A stretch of 32,039 bases of DNA from an uncultured Ruminococcus sp. (GCA_947178575.1 CAMWYX010000021.1:1-32039), one strand, 5' to 3'; counted from the first letter of the stretch, positions 1-8,855 are shown. The notes: generated from the letters alone by a model not told the origin. Made by a program: numbers and translations.

Positions 1-77
1 TGTAGTCAATTGTGCAAATGAATGTAGTCAATTGTGCAAATGAATGTAGTCAATTGTGCAAATGAATGTAGTCAATT
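1..77. repeat. 22-bp tandem repeat, about 3.5 copies, at window edge
   Basis: The unit TGTAGTCAATTGTGCAAATG plus AA is repeated head to tail at 1-22, 23-44 and 45-66, with a partial fourth copy (11 bases) to 77. The three full copies look identical. The array touches the window edge, so its true length is unknown. The unit is not a multiple of 3, and one frame has TGA, so it is not a coding repeat. There are no spacers, so it is not CRISPR. It could be a replication, packaging or attachment-region repeat, or simply the point where assembly stopped. Confidence 0.9.
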
Positions 78-117
78 AAATCTCTGATTGACGCTATATA
101 GCCAAAAATCGCAGCCG

Positions 118-149
118 AAAACAAGTCAAAAACAAGTCAAAAACAAGTT
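118..149. repeat. 11-bp tandem repeat (AAAAACAAGTC), about 3 copies
   Basis: Unit AAAAACAAGTC occurs at about 118-127 (one A short), 128-138 and 139-149 (last base T). It lies in the non-coding tail downstream of the adenine methyltransferase gene. No function can be assigned. Its closeness to the 22-bp array suggests a repeat-rich non-coding end of the phage map. Confidence 0.75.
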
Positions 150-322
150 TTTAAAACAATCTATCAAACAAGGAAAAATTATGACCGACTGATTTTTAAA
201 TTAAAAAAATTAAAATAAATTAAAATAATTTTTTGAAATATTTAAACATAATTTATTTATTCCGCCCCATTTATTTTACAGTAATCTAACCGAATCCGTT
301 ATGATTACTCTAAAAAAACATA
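150..322. other. AT-rich non-coding stretch after the last gene
   Basis: No supported gene lies here. Together with the two tandem arrays to its left it makes 322 bases without a gene. The centre is very AT-rich (runs of A and T around 190-270) and stop codons are frequent in all frames. I see no convincing terminator hairpin directly after the methyltransferase stop codon at 323. It may be the edge of the phage or an attachment or replication region, but nothing in it proves this. Confidence 0.6.
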
Positions 323-1063
323 TCAGAAATTCTTTATTATCAGTTCCTTGTATTCGCCACGGCTGAGATTATTCTGTCTTGAAACCGATATAATATCAAA
401 ATCCTTATACAGTTCACGAATATAATCGTCGTCATTGTAAGAAAGTATAAAACGTCCTTTAATTGTCTTTAAACAGCGGTTCAAACGCTCGTGGTCAGAA
501 TCATTAAATTCAATATTATAATAATTTTCACTTCTATGATATGGTGGGTCACAATAAAACAGTGCTTTCGGACGGTCATAAACTTTGATAAGATTCTCGA
601 AATCCTTATGCTCTATCACAACTCCTGCACCTGTTTTCAGACGTTTTTCTATGTCGGATAAATAATCAGGAGAAATATTTTTCTTGTTGCAGCCATATGT
701 CCTTCCGTCAGCTCCATAGCTTATTTTTATCATGACATAGAACATAGCTGCTCTTTGAATATCGGTAAATCCGCACATATTTATGCGTTCCCGTATCTCC
801 TCAAAAACTTCTCTTGCGTTCACATATCCCGAAATTTCACGCTGAAGCTCTTCTCTGTGAAATTTTATACAGCGAAACAAATTTACCAGCTGACCGTTTG
901 CATCGTTGTATACTTCAAGCAGTGCGTGTTTTTCTTTAGCAAACAGAACAGAGCCTCCGCCACCAAAAACCTCAATGTATCGGTCTGTTTCGTCCGGAAA
1001 CATAGATATAATTTTATTGGCAAGCATAGACTTTCCGCCAATCCAAGGTATAAAACTTTTCAT
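323..1063 (-). CDS. DNA adenine N6-methyltransferase (Dam/D12 class)
   Basis: A 246-aa enzyme that would transfer a methyl group from AdoMet to the N6 of adenine in DNA. The AdoMet-binding motif EVFGGGGSVLF is at residues 31-41, WIGGKS near the N-terminus (7-12) is typical of D12-class enzymes, and the catalytic DPPY is at 172-175, in the order expected for the Dam (alpha) group. Length is normal for the family and nothing is missing. The ATG has a good site (AAAGGAG) 7-8 bases upstream. It is the last gene of the leftward operon, separated from the structural genes by a strong hairpin. No restriction enzyme gene is nearby, so an orphan methylase that protects phage DNA or marks it for regulation is likely. 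Target sequence cannot be read from the protein. Confidence 0.93.
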   Translation of the reverse strand: MKSFIPWIGGKSMLANKIISMFPDETDRYIEVFGGGGSVLFAKEKHALLEVYNDANGQLVNLFRCIKFHREELQREISGYVNAREVFEEIRERINMCGFTDIQRAAMFYVMIKISYGADGRTYGCNKKNISPDYLSDIEKRLKTGAGVVIEHKDFENLIKVYDRPKALFYCDPPYHRSENYYNIEFNDSDHERLNRCLKTIKGRFILSYNDDDYIRELYKDFDIISVSRQNNLSRGEYKELIIKNF

Positions 1064-1081
1064 ATAAATTCTCCTTTATGA

Positions 1082-1131
1082 ACAGCCTTTCTGATAAAAA
1101 ACAGAAAGGCTGTATTTTTATATTTATTTTT
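1082..1131 (+). terminator. 12-bp hairpin with plus-side T-tract
   Basis: ACAGCCTTTCTG (1082-1093) pairs perfectly with CAGAAAGGCTGT (1102-1113) across an 8-base loop. The T-rich tract (ATTTTTATATTTATTTTT, 1114-1131) follows on the plus strand. On the minus strand the hairpin is followed by TCATAAAGG, with no T-run. As an intrinsic terminator it therefore faces plus-strand transcription. It may also act as a 3'-stabilising hairpin for the minus-strand structural mRNA, because it follows the stop codon at 1124 directly, or as a leader hairpin of the methylase gene. Confidence 0.7.
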
Positions 1132-1453
1132 CGATAAGAGTTCCTGTATAAGTCACGCCGTCAATAATTAGCGTAATATTTTTGGACTTTTCAGACATTG
1201 CCGGATAAACGTCTGATTTTGACAATCCATAATATTTGTAAAAATCATTGGTCACGGAATATGCGGAAGTTACGACCTCGTCGCCTTTCCAGAAATTCGA
1301 TGTACGTGTATCAACGTAAGTTGCAGTGTACGTGGAATCAATATTCGCAATACCTCCGAATTTATTAAAATTGCCGAAAATCTCAACAACGAATTTATAA
1401 TGTGGTCGGACGATTTGAAATTTATCCGCCTGAATAAACAGATTCATGACCAC
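1124..1453 (-). pseudogene. Truncated M15 peptidase C-terminal remnant (duplicate of the 20.5 kb gene)
   Basis: The last about 77 residues (from FGGIANID to the stop) match the C-terminus of the intact M15 peptidase at 20539-21045, with DNA stretches of about 63 bp and 44 bp that are identical apart from one base between parts of the second block. The first 30-40 residues are unrelated. The catalytic core carrying the first zinc His and Asp is absent, and the third zinc ligand His of THVDTR is Tyr here (TYVDTR). It cannot be an active zinc peptidase. The start is poor: GTG at 1453 has no clear site, and ATG at 1447 sits only 2 bases from GAGGTGG. It follows the fibre gene in the same frame after two TAA codons. 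A decayed copy is most likely; a small expressed tail-end protein is possible. Confidence 0.75.
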
Positions 1454-1489
1454 CTCGGCATAGATTCCGAACAGAACGGCGGTAATTTA

Positions 1490-2758
1490 TTATCCCAAAA
1501 TAAAGTTCGTGGAAAGCGAAAGTTTCGCTCCGGACGGAATCGCTCCCGATTTCGCAGTAAGTACAATCTGTCCTGTTGTCTTTATCTCAATGATACAGTT
1601 CACAAGCGAATTATCTGCAACCACCGAAGTGACGTAACGATGTTCCATTAACGGACGCATATCAGCCGGCAGAGTACAAATCGTCGCAGGAGCTATATTC
1701 AGAACTTCAACCGCTCCTCTGACATACACGTTGTTTCCGTAACGGCGTACCGCCGGAATCGTGACAGAATTAAACGGAGACGCTCCGCTTTCCAAAGTCA
1801 AATCAATCCAGCCGGAATCATAAAGCAACGGCGATATTTTGGAATCAAGATTCCGCAATCGTTCAACAGTATCTTCCGGATTTATGACCGCTGTCGATTG
1901 CAGTACCTGAAAATCAACCCTGTTACCGGCATATAACGGATTTGTCAATATAATATTCGTACCGTCATCTGAAACGATGTAATCAGCATTTACTGCAAGT
2001 CTTGAGCCATTGACAAAAACATTCAGAATATCTTTACTTCTGTTGTACGACGGAATATTAATCGGAATTGTTGTTGTCTCCGGATTTACTGTTCTGAAAT
2101 TGCTCGTGAAATCCGCAAACATTATGTATGGATTTAATTCATTGGCAACGGATTCCGCCCATTTTCTGAACTCCGATTTTGCCGTATCGAAAAATTCCCT
2201 GTATGTGGTCTGATACTGCACAAATAATGTTGACGTGTCAACCTGATTTATCAGACTTGTAATCCACGGACATTCAGCCGAACCCCTCAAATCTATGATT
2301 GAACTCTGCGAAATGTGCGATGTTGTCGGGGAAACACGGATATTTGCAATCCGGTATTCCTTGACTTTCAGATTTTCTTCTTTCGGCGGAACATCTTCAC
2401 TGCCCGTCCGGTACTGAATTGATATTTCCCTGACAGAAAGCATATTATCCGAACGTAAAAAAATACTGTCATATCTTGTTGTAGTTCCGCCGTTTGCCGG
2501 AACTGTAACAGTAATATCATTTTCCGATGATGCCCATTTTCCGCCTATCAGTCCCTCGCCTTTTCTGATTGTGATTTTCATTCCGTCGTTCGCCGAAATT
2601 ACCTGAAAATCTGTTGACGGCGTTCCCTGAGGTGTGGCGAAAATTCCCTCCGTGATTACACGTTTGTACGGTCGATTCATTTCTTCTGCGCTGTATTTCC
2701 TGTCGCCGTTTACACTGTCAAAAAAACCGCCGTCAATCACGTAATTGATTACTGACAT
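1490..2758 (-). CDS. Distal tail/baseplate protein, receptor-binding candidate
   Basis: A 422-aa protein immediately after the Gp37-like tail protein (stop and ATG are adjacent, site GAGGTG). The N-terminus (about 1-140: MSVINYVIDGGFFDS onward, with GEGLIGGKW and a YDSIFLR stretch) looks like the N-terminal anchoring domain found in many Firmicutes phage baseplate/upper-fibre proteins. A short helical linker (about 165-205) leads to a beta-rich C-terminus. No enzyme motif is visible. Position at the end of the tail module suggests a baseplate or receptor-binding role, which is inference from gene order. Two in-frame TAA codons end it. Confidence 0.75.
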   Translation of the reverse strand: MSVINYVIDGGFFDSVNGDRKYSAEEMNRPYKRVITEGIFATPQGTPSTDFQVISANDGMKITIRKGEGLIGGKWASSENDITVTVPANGGTTTRYDSIFLRSDNMLSVREISIQYRTGSEDVPPKEENLKVKEYRIANIRVSPTTSHISQSSIIDLRGSAECPWITSLINQVDTSTLFVQYQTTYREFFDTAKSEFRKWAESVANELNPYIMFADFTSNFRTVNPETTTIPINIPSYNRSKDILNVFVNGSRLAVNADYIVSDDGTNIILTNPLYAGNRVDFQVLQSTAVINPEDTVERLRNLDSKISPLLYDSGWIDLTLESGASPFNSVTIPAVRRYGNNVYVRGAVEVLNIAPATICTLPADMRPLMEHRYVTSVVADNSLVNCIIEIKTTGQIVLTAKSGAIPSGAKLSLSTNFILG

Positions 2759-4048
2759 TCAGTTCACCTCTATATATTCAAATTTCGGCTCGATATTACA
2801 GCCGTTCTCGTCATTCGTTTCAACGACTTCAACAATTCTTGCTTTTCTCGATATGCCGTATTCGTTCTCGACCGTTACCAAATCACCGAGAAAATAATCC
2901 TGCTTGTATACGAATGTTGAATCAGGCTCGATGCTTCCCTCGAACTCAACGACTGTTCCGTATTCCGAGAGTTTATCATATCCACGGTTAAGAAGATACA
3001 CCGAGTACACAACATCACGCAGAATAACACTGTCGTTTTCCGCCGGTGAATCGTTCTCCAAATCTGCAATAATAACATTATATGCCTGATAATATTTTGT
3101 TCCATCCTTTGTTATTATCCGACCGTCCGGATAATCAGAACGAAGTCGTTCAAGCTGATTTTCGTCAACAATCTGTATATCAATAATATTCATAACATAG
3201 AATAATCTGACAAATTCATCAGCTTGAATATGACCGTCAGGGTACATCTTGATGAGTTCATTCCATGTGATAGTCCGTGAAATATCTCTTGCATCAACGT
3301 AAATTTCGTATCTGTCAAGACTTTCGGCATATCCGCTTACATTGCGTGAACGTTCCGAACCATTTCCCTCTCCGGCTACAAGTGCGACGTTTCCCATATT
3401 GCCCGAATCTTCGCTGTATCTCGTGGAAATCAGGTTTTCAAAATCATTGGAGAATATTACGGAATCGCTTCTGTCTGTTCCTTTGTACAGGCTGAAATAG
3501 AAATTTCCGTTATCCGCAGTGACTTTATATCCCCAGCCGTAAAGTTTGCAGTATTCCTGTATTCTCTCGCCGATTTGCCTGTATGATGCCTGACCTGTTG
3601 TGATTTCAGTGAATCCGGCTTTTTCGCCCAACAGAAAATTGCGTCTGCCGTCTGCATTTCTGACCGCTCTTTCCGGTAAATCGGGATTTATAAGGCTTTT
3701 GTAAACTATATCCCGAATGTGGGACTCAACGTTTCCCTCCGCATTGGACTGCCCCCAGATAATACGCTGATTAAGAATCTTTTTGCAGTCATATCCCGTA
3801 ACTGTCAGATAATTTCCGTTCTCAACGTCCGTATTTATCTCAATAGTTTCGATACGGCAAATCATGTCATCATCTTCACGGATTAGATAATTATTTTTTC
3901 TCAGAATGTTAAGCAGTTCTGCCGAGACATACGTATATAATTCACAGTCTCCGATTTCGCTGTATCTGTCCGCCCAAATCAGAGAGGTGTAATCGTCAAT
4001 GATTCCGATTCTCTCTAAATTCCTGTTAAGAACATAAATTTCTTTCAC
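2759..4048 (-). CDS. Siphovirus ReqiPepy6 Gp37-like tail protein
   Basis: A 429-aa tail-tip protein resembling the Gp37-like family: an N-terminal hub-like domain (MKEIYVLNRNLERIGIIDDY, then WADRYSEIGDCELY at about 25-38), a CRIETIEI-type strand and GYDCKKIL around residue 85-90, and a C-terminal strand-rich region ending in a RKARIVEVVETND stretch. These proteins sit at the distal end of the tail after Dit and take the place of Tal/gp18-like hub proteins. The start is GTG with a GGGAGTG site about 9 bases upstream. It follows Dit after 4 bases and touches the next gene, so the three are translated as a unit. No lytic domain was recognised. Confidence 0.85.
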   Translation of the reverse strand: MKEIYVLNRNLERIGIIDDYTSLIWADRYSEIGDCELYTYVSAELLNILRKNNYLIREDDDMICRIETIEINTDVENGNYLTVTGYDCKKILNQRIIWGQSNAEGNVESHIRDIVYKSLINPDLPERAVRNADGRRNFLLGEKAGFTEITTGQASYRQIGERIQEYCKLYGWGYKVTADNGNFYFSLYKGTDRSDSVIFSNDFENLISTRYSEDSGNMGNVALVAGEGNGSERSRNVSGYAESLDRYEIYVDARDISRTITWNELIKMYPDGHIQADEFVRLFYVMNIIDIQIVDENQLERLRSDYPDGRIITKDGTKYYQAYNVIIADLENDSPAENDSVILRDVVYSVYLLNRGYDKLSEYGTVVEFEGSIEPDSTFVYKQDYFLGDLVTVENEYGISRKARIVEVVETNDENGCNIEPKFEYIEVN

Positions 4049-4052
4049 ACCG

Positions 4053-4931
4053 TCACACTCCCTGATACTGATTTCTGTGCCTGATTCGCATTGTTACATC
4101 TCTGTCGTGAATCATATCGTCAATTCTGTATGTGAATGAGTTCTCGCCGGTTTTAAGCTGAAAAAATACAGAACCCTTTTCAATCGCCGTGAAAAGATTT
4201 ATCCTGTCATCATCACGGATAAGCACCGCCGATTTATGACCCTTTGCCGTGTTTATTATGATTCTGTCAGATGTCCGGAAATCATATTTAAGCGTAAAAT
4301 GAAGATTTTCGTCAACTTTCAGAATTTCGATTTTTTTGACCGGCTGATATATTTCGGCTTCGATTATTATTCCGGTTGCTGAATTTCCGTCAAGATATAC
4401 TATACGATTCGCTTCAAATCTGGAAAATTCAATTCCGTATCTGTGATTAATCATGGGCGACGGCTCGTATTCTATCGCAAACGGAAATTCAAAAAGTTTT
4501 ACAACCTTGCTAATATCGTTGATTATTTCCTGTGCTGATTTGAAATAAGGGTCTGTACAGATAACAGATACCTGCATTGTTTCGTTATCCGTGAACAGTC
4601 CGCATTCCACCGATTCGATATATCCCTCAATAAAAACATCAAGAGAATTGTTTTTGTAATAAAATTTGCACCACTGCTTCGTGACAAAAAACGAATAAAG
4701 TTTCAGACGATTCCGCTCAATATCTCCGCAGATTTTTATGTATATCACTAAATTTCTTGTATCAAGCTTTGATGAATTGAACTTTGCTCCGTCCATTCCG
4801 GCAACCGCAGAAATATTAATCTGTGCATTCGGCGGATTAAGTCCCTCGATGTTTATAACCTGAAAATCATTTTCATTCTGTGTCAGGGTCAGAATATCAT
4901 TTGTATAATTTTCAATTCTGCACGAAAACAT
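4053..4931 (-). CDS. Distal tail protein (Dit), siphovirus tail component family
   Basis: A protein of about 292 aa that would form the ring joining the tail tube to the tip. The N-terminal part has the usual Dit pattern: a strand pair around the PPNAQINIS segment, a GMDGAKFNSSKLDTRNLVI stretch and a W-C-K-FYY segment near residue 95, then PYFKS at the end of the N-terminal domain and a beta-sandwich C-terminal domain. I chose ATG at 4931 because GGAGG sits 8 bases upstream. A GTG at 4940 is possible but would put this site inside the gene. Start and the tape-measure stop overlap as TGATG, indicating coupled translation. Confidence 0.85.
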   Translation of the reverse strand: MFSCRIENYTNDILTLTQNENDFQVINIEGLNPPNAQINISAVAGMDGAKFNSSKLDTRNLVIYIKICGDIERNRLKLYSFFVTKQWCKFYYKNNSLDVFIEGYIESVECGLFTDNETMQVSVICTDPYFKSAQEIINDISKVVKLFEFPFAIEYEPSPMINHRYGIEFSRFEANRIVYLDGNSATGIIIEAEIYQPVKKIEILKVDENLHFTLKYDFRTSDRIIINTAKGHKSAVLIRDDDRINLFTAIEKGSVFFQLKTGENSFTYRIDDMIHDRDVTMRIRHRNQYQGV

Positions 4932-7900
4932 CAGTTCCACCTCCGTGACAATGCCAGAAGATTTTTAGTCTGTCTGTAAATCTCGATTCTTGACGGCGTT
5001 TTCGGAGCGTTTATCACCTGCGTGAAATTGTTAACATTTGAATTTGTAACAGGAGAATTATTCACTGTCGTTCCTGAAATTCCTGCATTTATTCCCGACA
5101 ACTGCCCTCTGAGTTCGTCGGCGACTTTTTTAATCCAGTATTTATTTTTTTCAAGAGGCACAACGGCTTCCGCTCCGCTTCCCTCCAATAATCCGACCTG
5201 ACCCTTTTTCAGCACTCCTCCGGTGGCAAGTCGTGGGAGTTCAAGCCCGTCAAGATACCCGATGTCAACGCCGGGGATTGTGTTTATCAGACTTATCGCA
5301 TTGTTTATCAGGTCAATTCCGTTGTTTATTATGCTTTCTATCGCCCATATAACGCCGTTTATACCGGCTCTGACCGATTCACTGACAGCATCTGATATAT
5401 CCGTTCCGATTGATGAAAATTTGTCCTTGATGTTTGTCCAGAGACCGCCGAAAAATTCTCCCCAGCCGGAAAATACGGATTTCACTGCTTCCCACGCTGA
5501 ATCAAAAGTATCTTTAAACCATGATTTCACGCTTCCGAAAACTTTTTTGATTGAATCCCAGATACCCTCAAAATACGCTTTCCACGTGCCGACAATTCCC
5601 TTGATACTTTCCCACGCATCTTCCCAGTTGCCTGCAAGAACATTTTTCACAACAGAAAAAATCCCTGCTATAGTGTCCCATGTCGCTTTGAAATATCCTG
5701 CAACGCCATTCCAGACTGCCTTAATCGCTTCCCACGCCGTTTTGAACATTCCGCCGAGATACGTTTTTACAACCGAAAAAACCGCTTTTATCTGATTCCA
5801 TACCGCTTTGAAGTACGGCACTACCGCTTCCCATATAATCTGAATACATTTCCATGCGTTCTGAAAAGCAAGTTCAAAAAACGGTGCGACAATATCGAAA
5901 ATATTTTTGATTCCTGCCCATGTCTGTTCAAAAAACGGCGTGACGAAATCCCACACGGCTTTTATAAGCTCCCATGCTTCTTTGAACGCATTTACAACAG
6001 AATCCAGTATCGGCTTCACCGATTCAACTATGCCGTTCCATAATCCGGAAAAAAATTCGCCGATATAACCGGCAACGATTTTTACGTTTTCCCATAATCC
6101 GCTAAAAAGATTAACTATAAAATCAATTACCGGCTGTACAGCTGTTTTGATGTTCTCCCACAAGCCTATCCAGAAGTTCCTGAAACCCTCTGATTTGTTC
6201 CAAAGAACGACAAAGGCAGCGACTAACGCAGCGATTGCTATCACGATTAAGCTGATTGGATTTGCACTCATAGCAGCATTTAATAACCATTGAGCCGCAG
6301 TTACTATTTTAGTACTTGATGCCCACGTTACTAATGCGGTGCTGATTTTACTGATATTCTGAATGACTCCGATTAATGCTAATCCTGCAATAGCTGTGCC
6401 TACAGCGGCAATAGCTGCAATAATTTCGGTGGAATGTTTTGCAATAAATTTAGCCGCATTTTTAGCCGCATCAATCAATTGACTTATGATTTCTACACCG
6501 CCCCTTAATGCCGGTGTAAGTTTCTCAGAAACAGCAATCTGAACGCCCTCAAATTTACTTTTGAGCTTGGTCAAATCTCCCTCTAAATTGTCCTGCATGG
6601 TGTCAGCCATATCCTTTGCCGCACCGTCACAGCCATAAATTGATTCAGTTAATTTCTGATAATCTTCGTCACTTGCGTTGATTATCGCAAGCATTCCGGC
6701 TAAATTCTGTTTGCCGAAAATAGTCGCTGCTGACTGTAATTGTTCAGCCTGTGCAAGTTCCTCTGTAGTCGTGGTGAGGTCAGCCATAATATCATCGTAT
6801 TCACGGGCATTTCCCTCACTGTCGGTCAGTTCCACACTTACTTTGCCCATTTTCTGACGGAGCGTATCCATTATTTCGCCAAGCGATTTCATCTTGCCGT
6901 CTGAATCCGTCATGAGTATATTTGTACCTCTCATCTGTTCGAATACTCCGGCTTGTTCTGATGCAAGTTTTTCCTGTGCGTCTGCCAGCTTGTTTTGAGC
7001 CTTTTCGTAATTAATACTTGCAAGCTGTGCCTGTGATGAATCTTCACCATATTTTTCAATAGCACTGTTCAGCTTGATTTGTGCACTGTCAAGATTGTAC
7101 GTTGCATTCTGAACATCTTTTTCAGCTTTTTCAATTTCTGTAAAATCAATTTTATTAATTGTTTCCGTTGAAATAAATCCGAGGTTTGCCATTGCCTCTG
7201 CCTGTGCTTCGGTTGGCTTTGTCAGATTTACAAGAGCATTTTTCAGACTGTTTCCGGCTTGTGAACCCTTTATTCCGCTGTTTGCCATTAATCCCAGAGC
7301 AATCGACAAATCTTCCGCACTTGAACTCATCGCACCGGCAACAGGTGCAACATATTTGAAACTCTCGCCTAAAAGAGAAACGTTTGTATTTGCGTTTGAA
7401 GATGCCGCCGCCAGAACATCGGCAAAATGTGCCGATTCGTCCGCACTCATTCCGAGAGCCGTCATAGCATCTGTCACGATGTCCGAAGTGGTCGCCAGTT
7501 CCTCGCCCGACGCTGCCGAAAGATTCAGAATACCCTCAATTCCGTTGAGCATTTTATCGGTTTTCCAGCCTGCCATTGCCATATAATTGAACGCTTCCGC
7601 AACCTCCGAGGCGGAAAATTTTGTGCTTTCGCCCATTTCTTTCGCCTTGTCACGCAATGCCTCAATTTCTTCTCCGCTTGCTCCGGAAACCGCTTCAACC
7701 TGCGACATAGCACTGTCAAATTCTTTTCCGACGTTGATTGATTCTGTAATAAAATTCTTCACGGAATCAATAGCCAGTTTTATTCCGTTGGTAACGAAAT
7801 TTGAAATTTTTTCCGTAAGAACTTCAAATCCACCTGATGATTTTTCAGCAGTCTCCCCGACTTCCGAAAGCGTTTCATCAAATTCATCAGCTGATTTTTC

Positions 7901-8611
7901 CGCATCTGATAATTTATTCTGATTTTCTTTGAGCTCTCCGGATAAATCTTTTATTTCCCTGGCGAGTTCCTGAGCCTCGTCCGAACTCTTTCCCTGCTGT
8001 AACACAACATCGGAATATTTATCTTTCAGTTTGTCGAGTTCGTTCCGCTGTTCCGAGATTTCTTTTGTAAGCTTATCCGTTGCGGTTTCTGCTTTATCCG
8101 TACCGCTTTCGAGTTCGTTCAAAGAACTCTCATAATTTTTTATATCCTTTTCGGTTTTGTTGATAGCTGCCTGCTGATTCAGAATTGTTACACGCAAATC
8201 ATCAGATGCCTTTTTGTTTTCCGCCTGTTCCTTTTCGACTTCTGATAACGCTTTCTGATATTTTTTGTATTCCTCGGAGGTCTTGGAAACTCCCTTTTCT
8301 GCAAGCTCCGCCATTTTGGATTTGAGTTCATCGGCTCGCCTGCCGTTTTCCTTGTATGCCGAATCAAGTTCTTCCTGCTGTTTTTTGTAGGATTCAAGCT
8401 TTTTGTTCTGTTCTGTAAGAACTGTATTCAGCTGTCCTAACTTCGCCCTGATTCCCTCGCCTGATTTCGCCCAGTTGTCCATTCCGGCGGAGGCTGCTTT
8501 AAATTCTGCGTTTGCGAGTTTGATATTCTGATTCGCTTCTGTGATGTTCTTTTTGAGGTCTGATATATCGACCCTGAATTTGGTGGTTATTTCGTCGCCC
8601 TTATTCGCCAT
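4931..8611 (-). CDS. Tail tape measure protein
   Basis: The largest gene (1226 aa), which sets tail length and travels into the cell with the DNA. The first 260 residues are a long charged coiled coil. A conserved tape-measure core follows (about 285-480, FDSAMSQVEAVSG onward, SSAEDLSIALGLMAN). Two hydrophobic segments occur at about 724-745 and 783-803. From about 805 to 1080 comes a run of tape-measure repeats marked by regularly spaced aromatic residues (LWENIK, AWEAIK, WDSIKK). The C-terminus has GGVLKKGQVGLLEGSGAEA, common in this family. It overlaps the chaperone frame by 11 bases and has GGAGG before its ATG. Position between the tail chaperones and Dit is canonical. Confidence 0.95.
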   Translation of the reverse strand: MANKGDEITTKFRVDISDLKKNITEANQNIKLANAEFKAASAGMDNWAKSGEGIRAKLGQLNTVLTEQNKKLESYKKQQEELDSAYKENGRRADELKSKMAELAEKGVSKTSEEYKKYQKALSEVEKEQAENKKASDDLRVTILNQQAAINKTEKDIKNYESSLNELESGTDKAETATDKLTKEISEQRNELDKLKDKYSDVVLQQGKSSDEAQELAREIKDLSGELKENQNKLSDAEKSADEFDETLSEVGETAEKSSGGFEVLTEKISNFVTNGIKLAIDSVKNFITESINVGKEFDSAMSQVEAVSGASGEEIEALRDKAKEMGESTKFSASEVAEAFNYMAMAGWKTDKMLNGIEGILNLSAASGEELATTSDIVTDAMTALGMSADESAHFADVLAAASSNANTNVSLLGESFKYVAPVAGAMSSSAEDLSIALGLMANSGIKGSQAGNSLKNALVNLTKPTEAQAEAMANLGFISTETINKIDFTEIEKAEKDVQNATYNLDSAQIKLNSAIEKYGEDSSQAQLASINYEKAQNKLADAQEKLASEQAGVFEQMRGTNILMTDSDGKMKSLGEIMDTLRQKMGKVSVELTDSEGNAREYDDIMADLTTTTEELAQAEQLQSAATIFGKQNLAGMLAIINASDEDYQKLTESIYGCDGAAKDMADTMQDNLEGDLTKLKSKFEGVQIAVSEKLTPALRGGVEIISQLIDAAKNAAKFIAKHSTEIIAAIAAVGTAIAGLALIGVIQNISKISTALVTWASSTKIVTAAQWLLNAAMSANPISLIVIAIAALVAAFVVLWNKSEGFRNFWIGLWENIKTAVQPVIDFIVNLFSGLWENVKIVAGYIGEFFSGLWNGIVESVKPILDSVVNAFKEAWELIKAVWDFVTPFFEQTWAGIKNIFDIVAPFFELAFQNAWKCIQIIWEAVVPYFKAVWNQIKAVFSVVKTYLGGMFKTAWEAIKAVWNGVAGYFKATWDTIAGIFSVVKNVLAGNWEDAWESIKGIVGTWKAYFEGIWDSIKKVFGSVKSWFKDTFDSAWEAVKSVFSGWGEFFGGLWTNIKDKFSSIGTDISDAVSESVRAGINGVIWAIESIINNGIDLINNAISLINTIPGVDIGYLDGLELPRLATGGVLKKGQVGLLEGSGAEAVVPLEKNKYWIKKVADELRGQLSGINAGISGTTVNNSPVTNSNVNNFTQVINAPKTPSRIEIYRQTKNLLALSRRWN

Positions 8612-8849
8612 TGTCTCCCTCCTGACTTACCGGAACATAACATCTTGTCTTACCGCCCGATTTTGTAAAATGAGTTGTTTTTTCGTTCTGTGAGGATTTT
8701 TTATTCAATCGTCTCACTGTCAGAAAAACTTCACGGAATTTCTGTTTCCGGACATCAAACGGAGAAAGACACGGAAAACGCTCGCAGAGACTGATTTGCA
8801 AATCAAAAAACATATCATAAAGGGAAGTCCCTGAACTTCCCTGATTCAG
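8601..8849 (-). CDS. Tail assembly chaperone, T-like extension reached by -1 frameshift
   Basis: This frame is open from the slippery site to 8601. It encodes 82 residues after the shift: 12 linker residues (LNQGSSGTSLYD) and then 70 residues beginning MFFDLQ. The internal ATG at 8813 has no ribosome binding site, so expression as the tail of a G-T fusion (about 193 aa) is favoured. The segment FPCLSPFDVRKQKFREVF is the kind of short basic domain seen in the second chaperone of Firmicutes siphophages. It lies exactly between the first chaperone and the tape measure gene, whose start it overlaps. In lambda-like phages the G and GT products coat the tape measure and recruit tail tube protein. 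Confidence 0.85.
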   Translation of the reverse strand: MNQGSSGTSLYDMFFDLQISLCERFPCLSPFDVRKQKFREVFLTVRRLNKKSSQNEKTTHFTKSGGKTRCYVPVSQEGDNGE

Positions 8850-8855
8850 TTTTTT
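8821..8855 (-). promoter_or_regulatory. Programmed -1 ribosomal frameshift signal
   Basis: On the minus strand the last sense codons of the upstream chaperone read AGA AAA AAC TGA. A AAA AAC (8849-8855) is a textbook slippery heptamer in the correct phase. Six bases downstream is a perfect hairpin: AGGGAAGT and ACTTCCCT with a 6-base loop (8821-8842). Slipping back one base just before TGA joins the two frames. All three elements, and the gene order, fit the tail-chaperone frameshift known from lambda and many siphophages. Confidence 0.9.

Noticed and set aside
1..77. CRISPR array
   Set aside because: Repeats are directly joined with no spacers.
323..1063. Restriction-modification system
   Set aside because: No endonuclease partner next to either methyltransferase gene.
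755..1081. Plus-strand 108-aa reading frame
   Set aside because: Lies opposite the adenine methyltransferase, whose motifs are intact, and has no support of its own.
5223..5795. Plus-strand 190-aa reading frame
   Set aside because: Mirror of the repeat region of the tape measure gene; composition follows the antisense of Trp/Lys repeats.
8188..8397. Second minus frame inside the tape measure
   Set aside because: Basic low-complexity shadow of the coiled coil, no ribosome site.
8601..8813. Independent gene starting at ATG 8813
   Set aside because: No ribosome binding site and the frameshift signal explains expression better.
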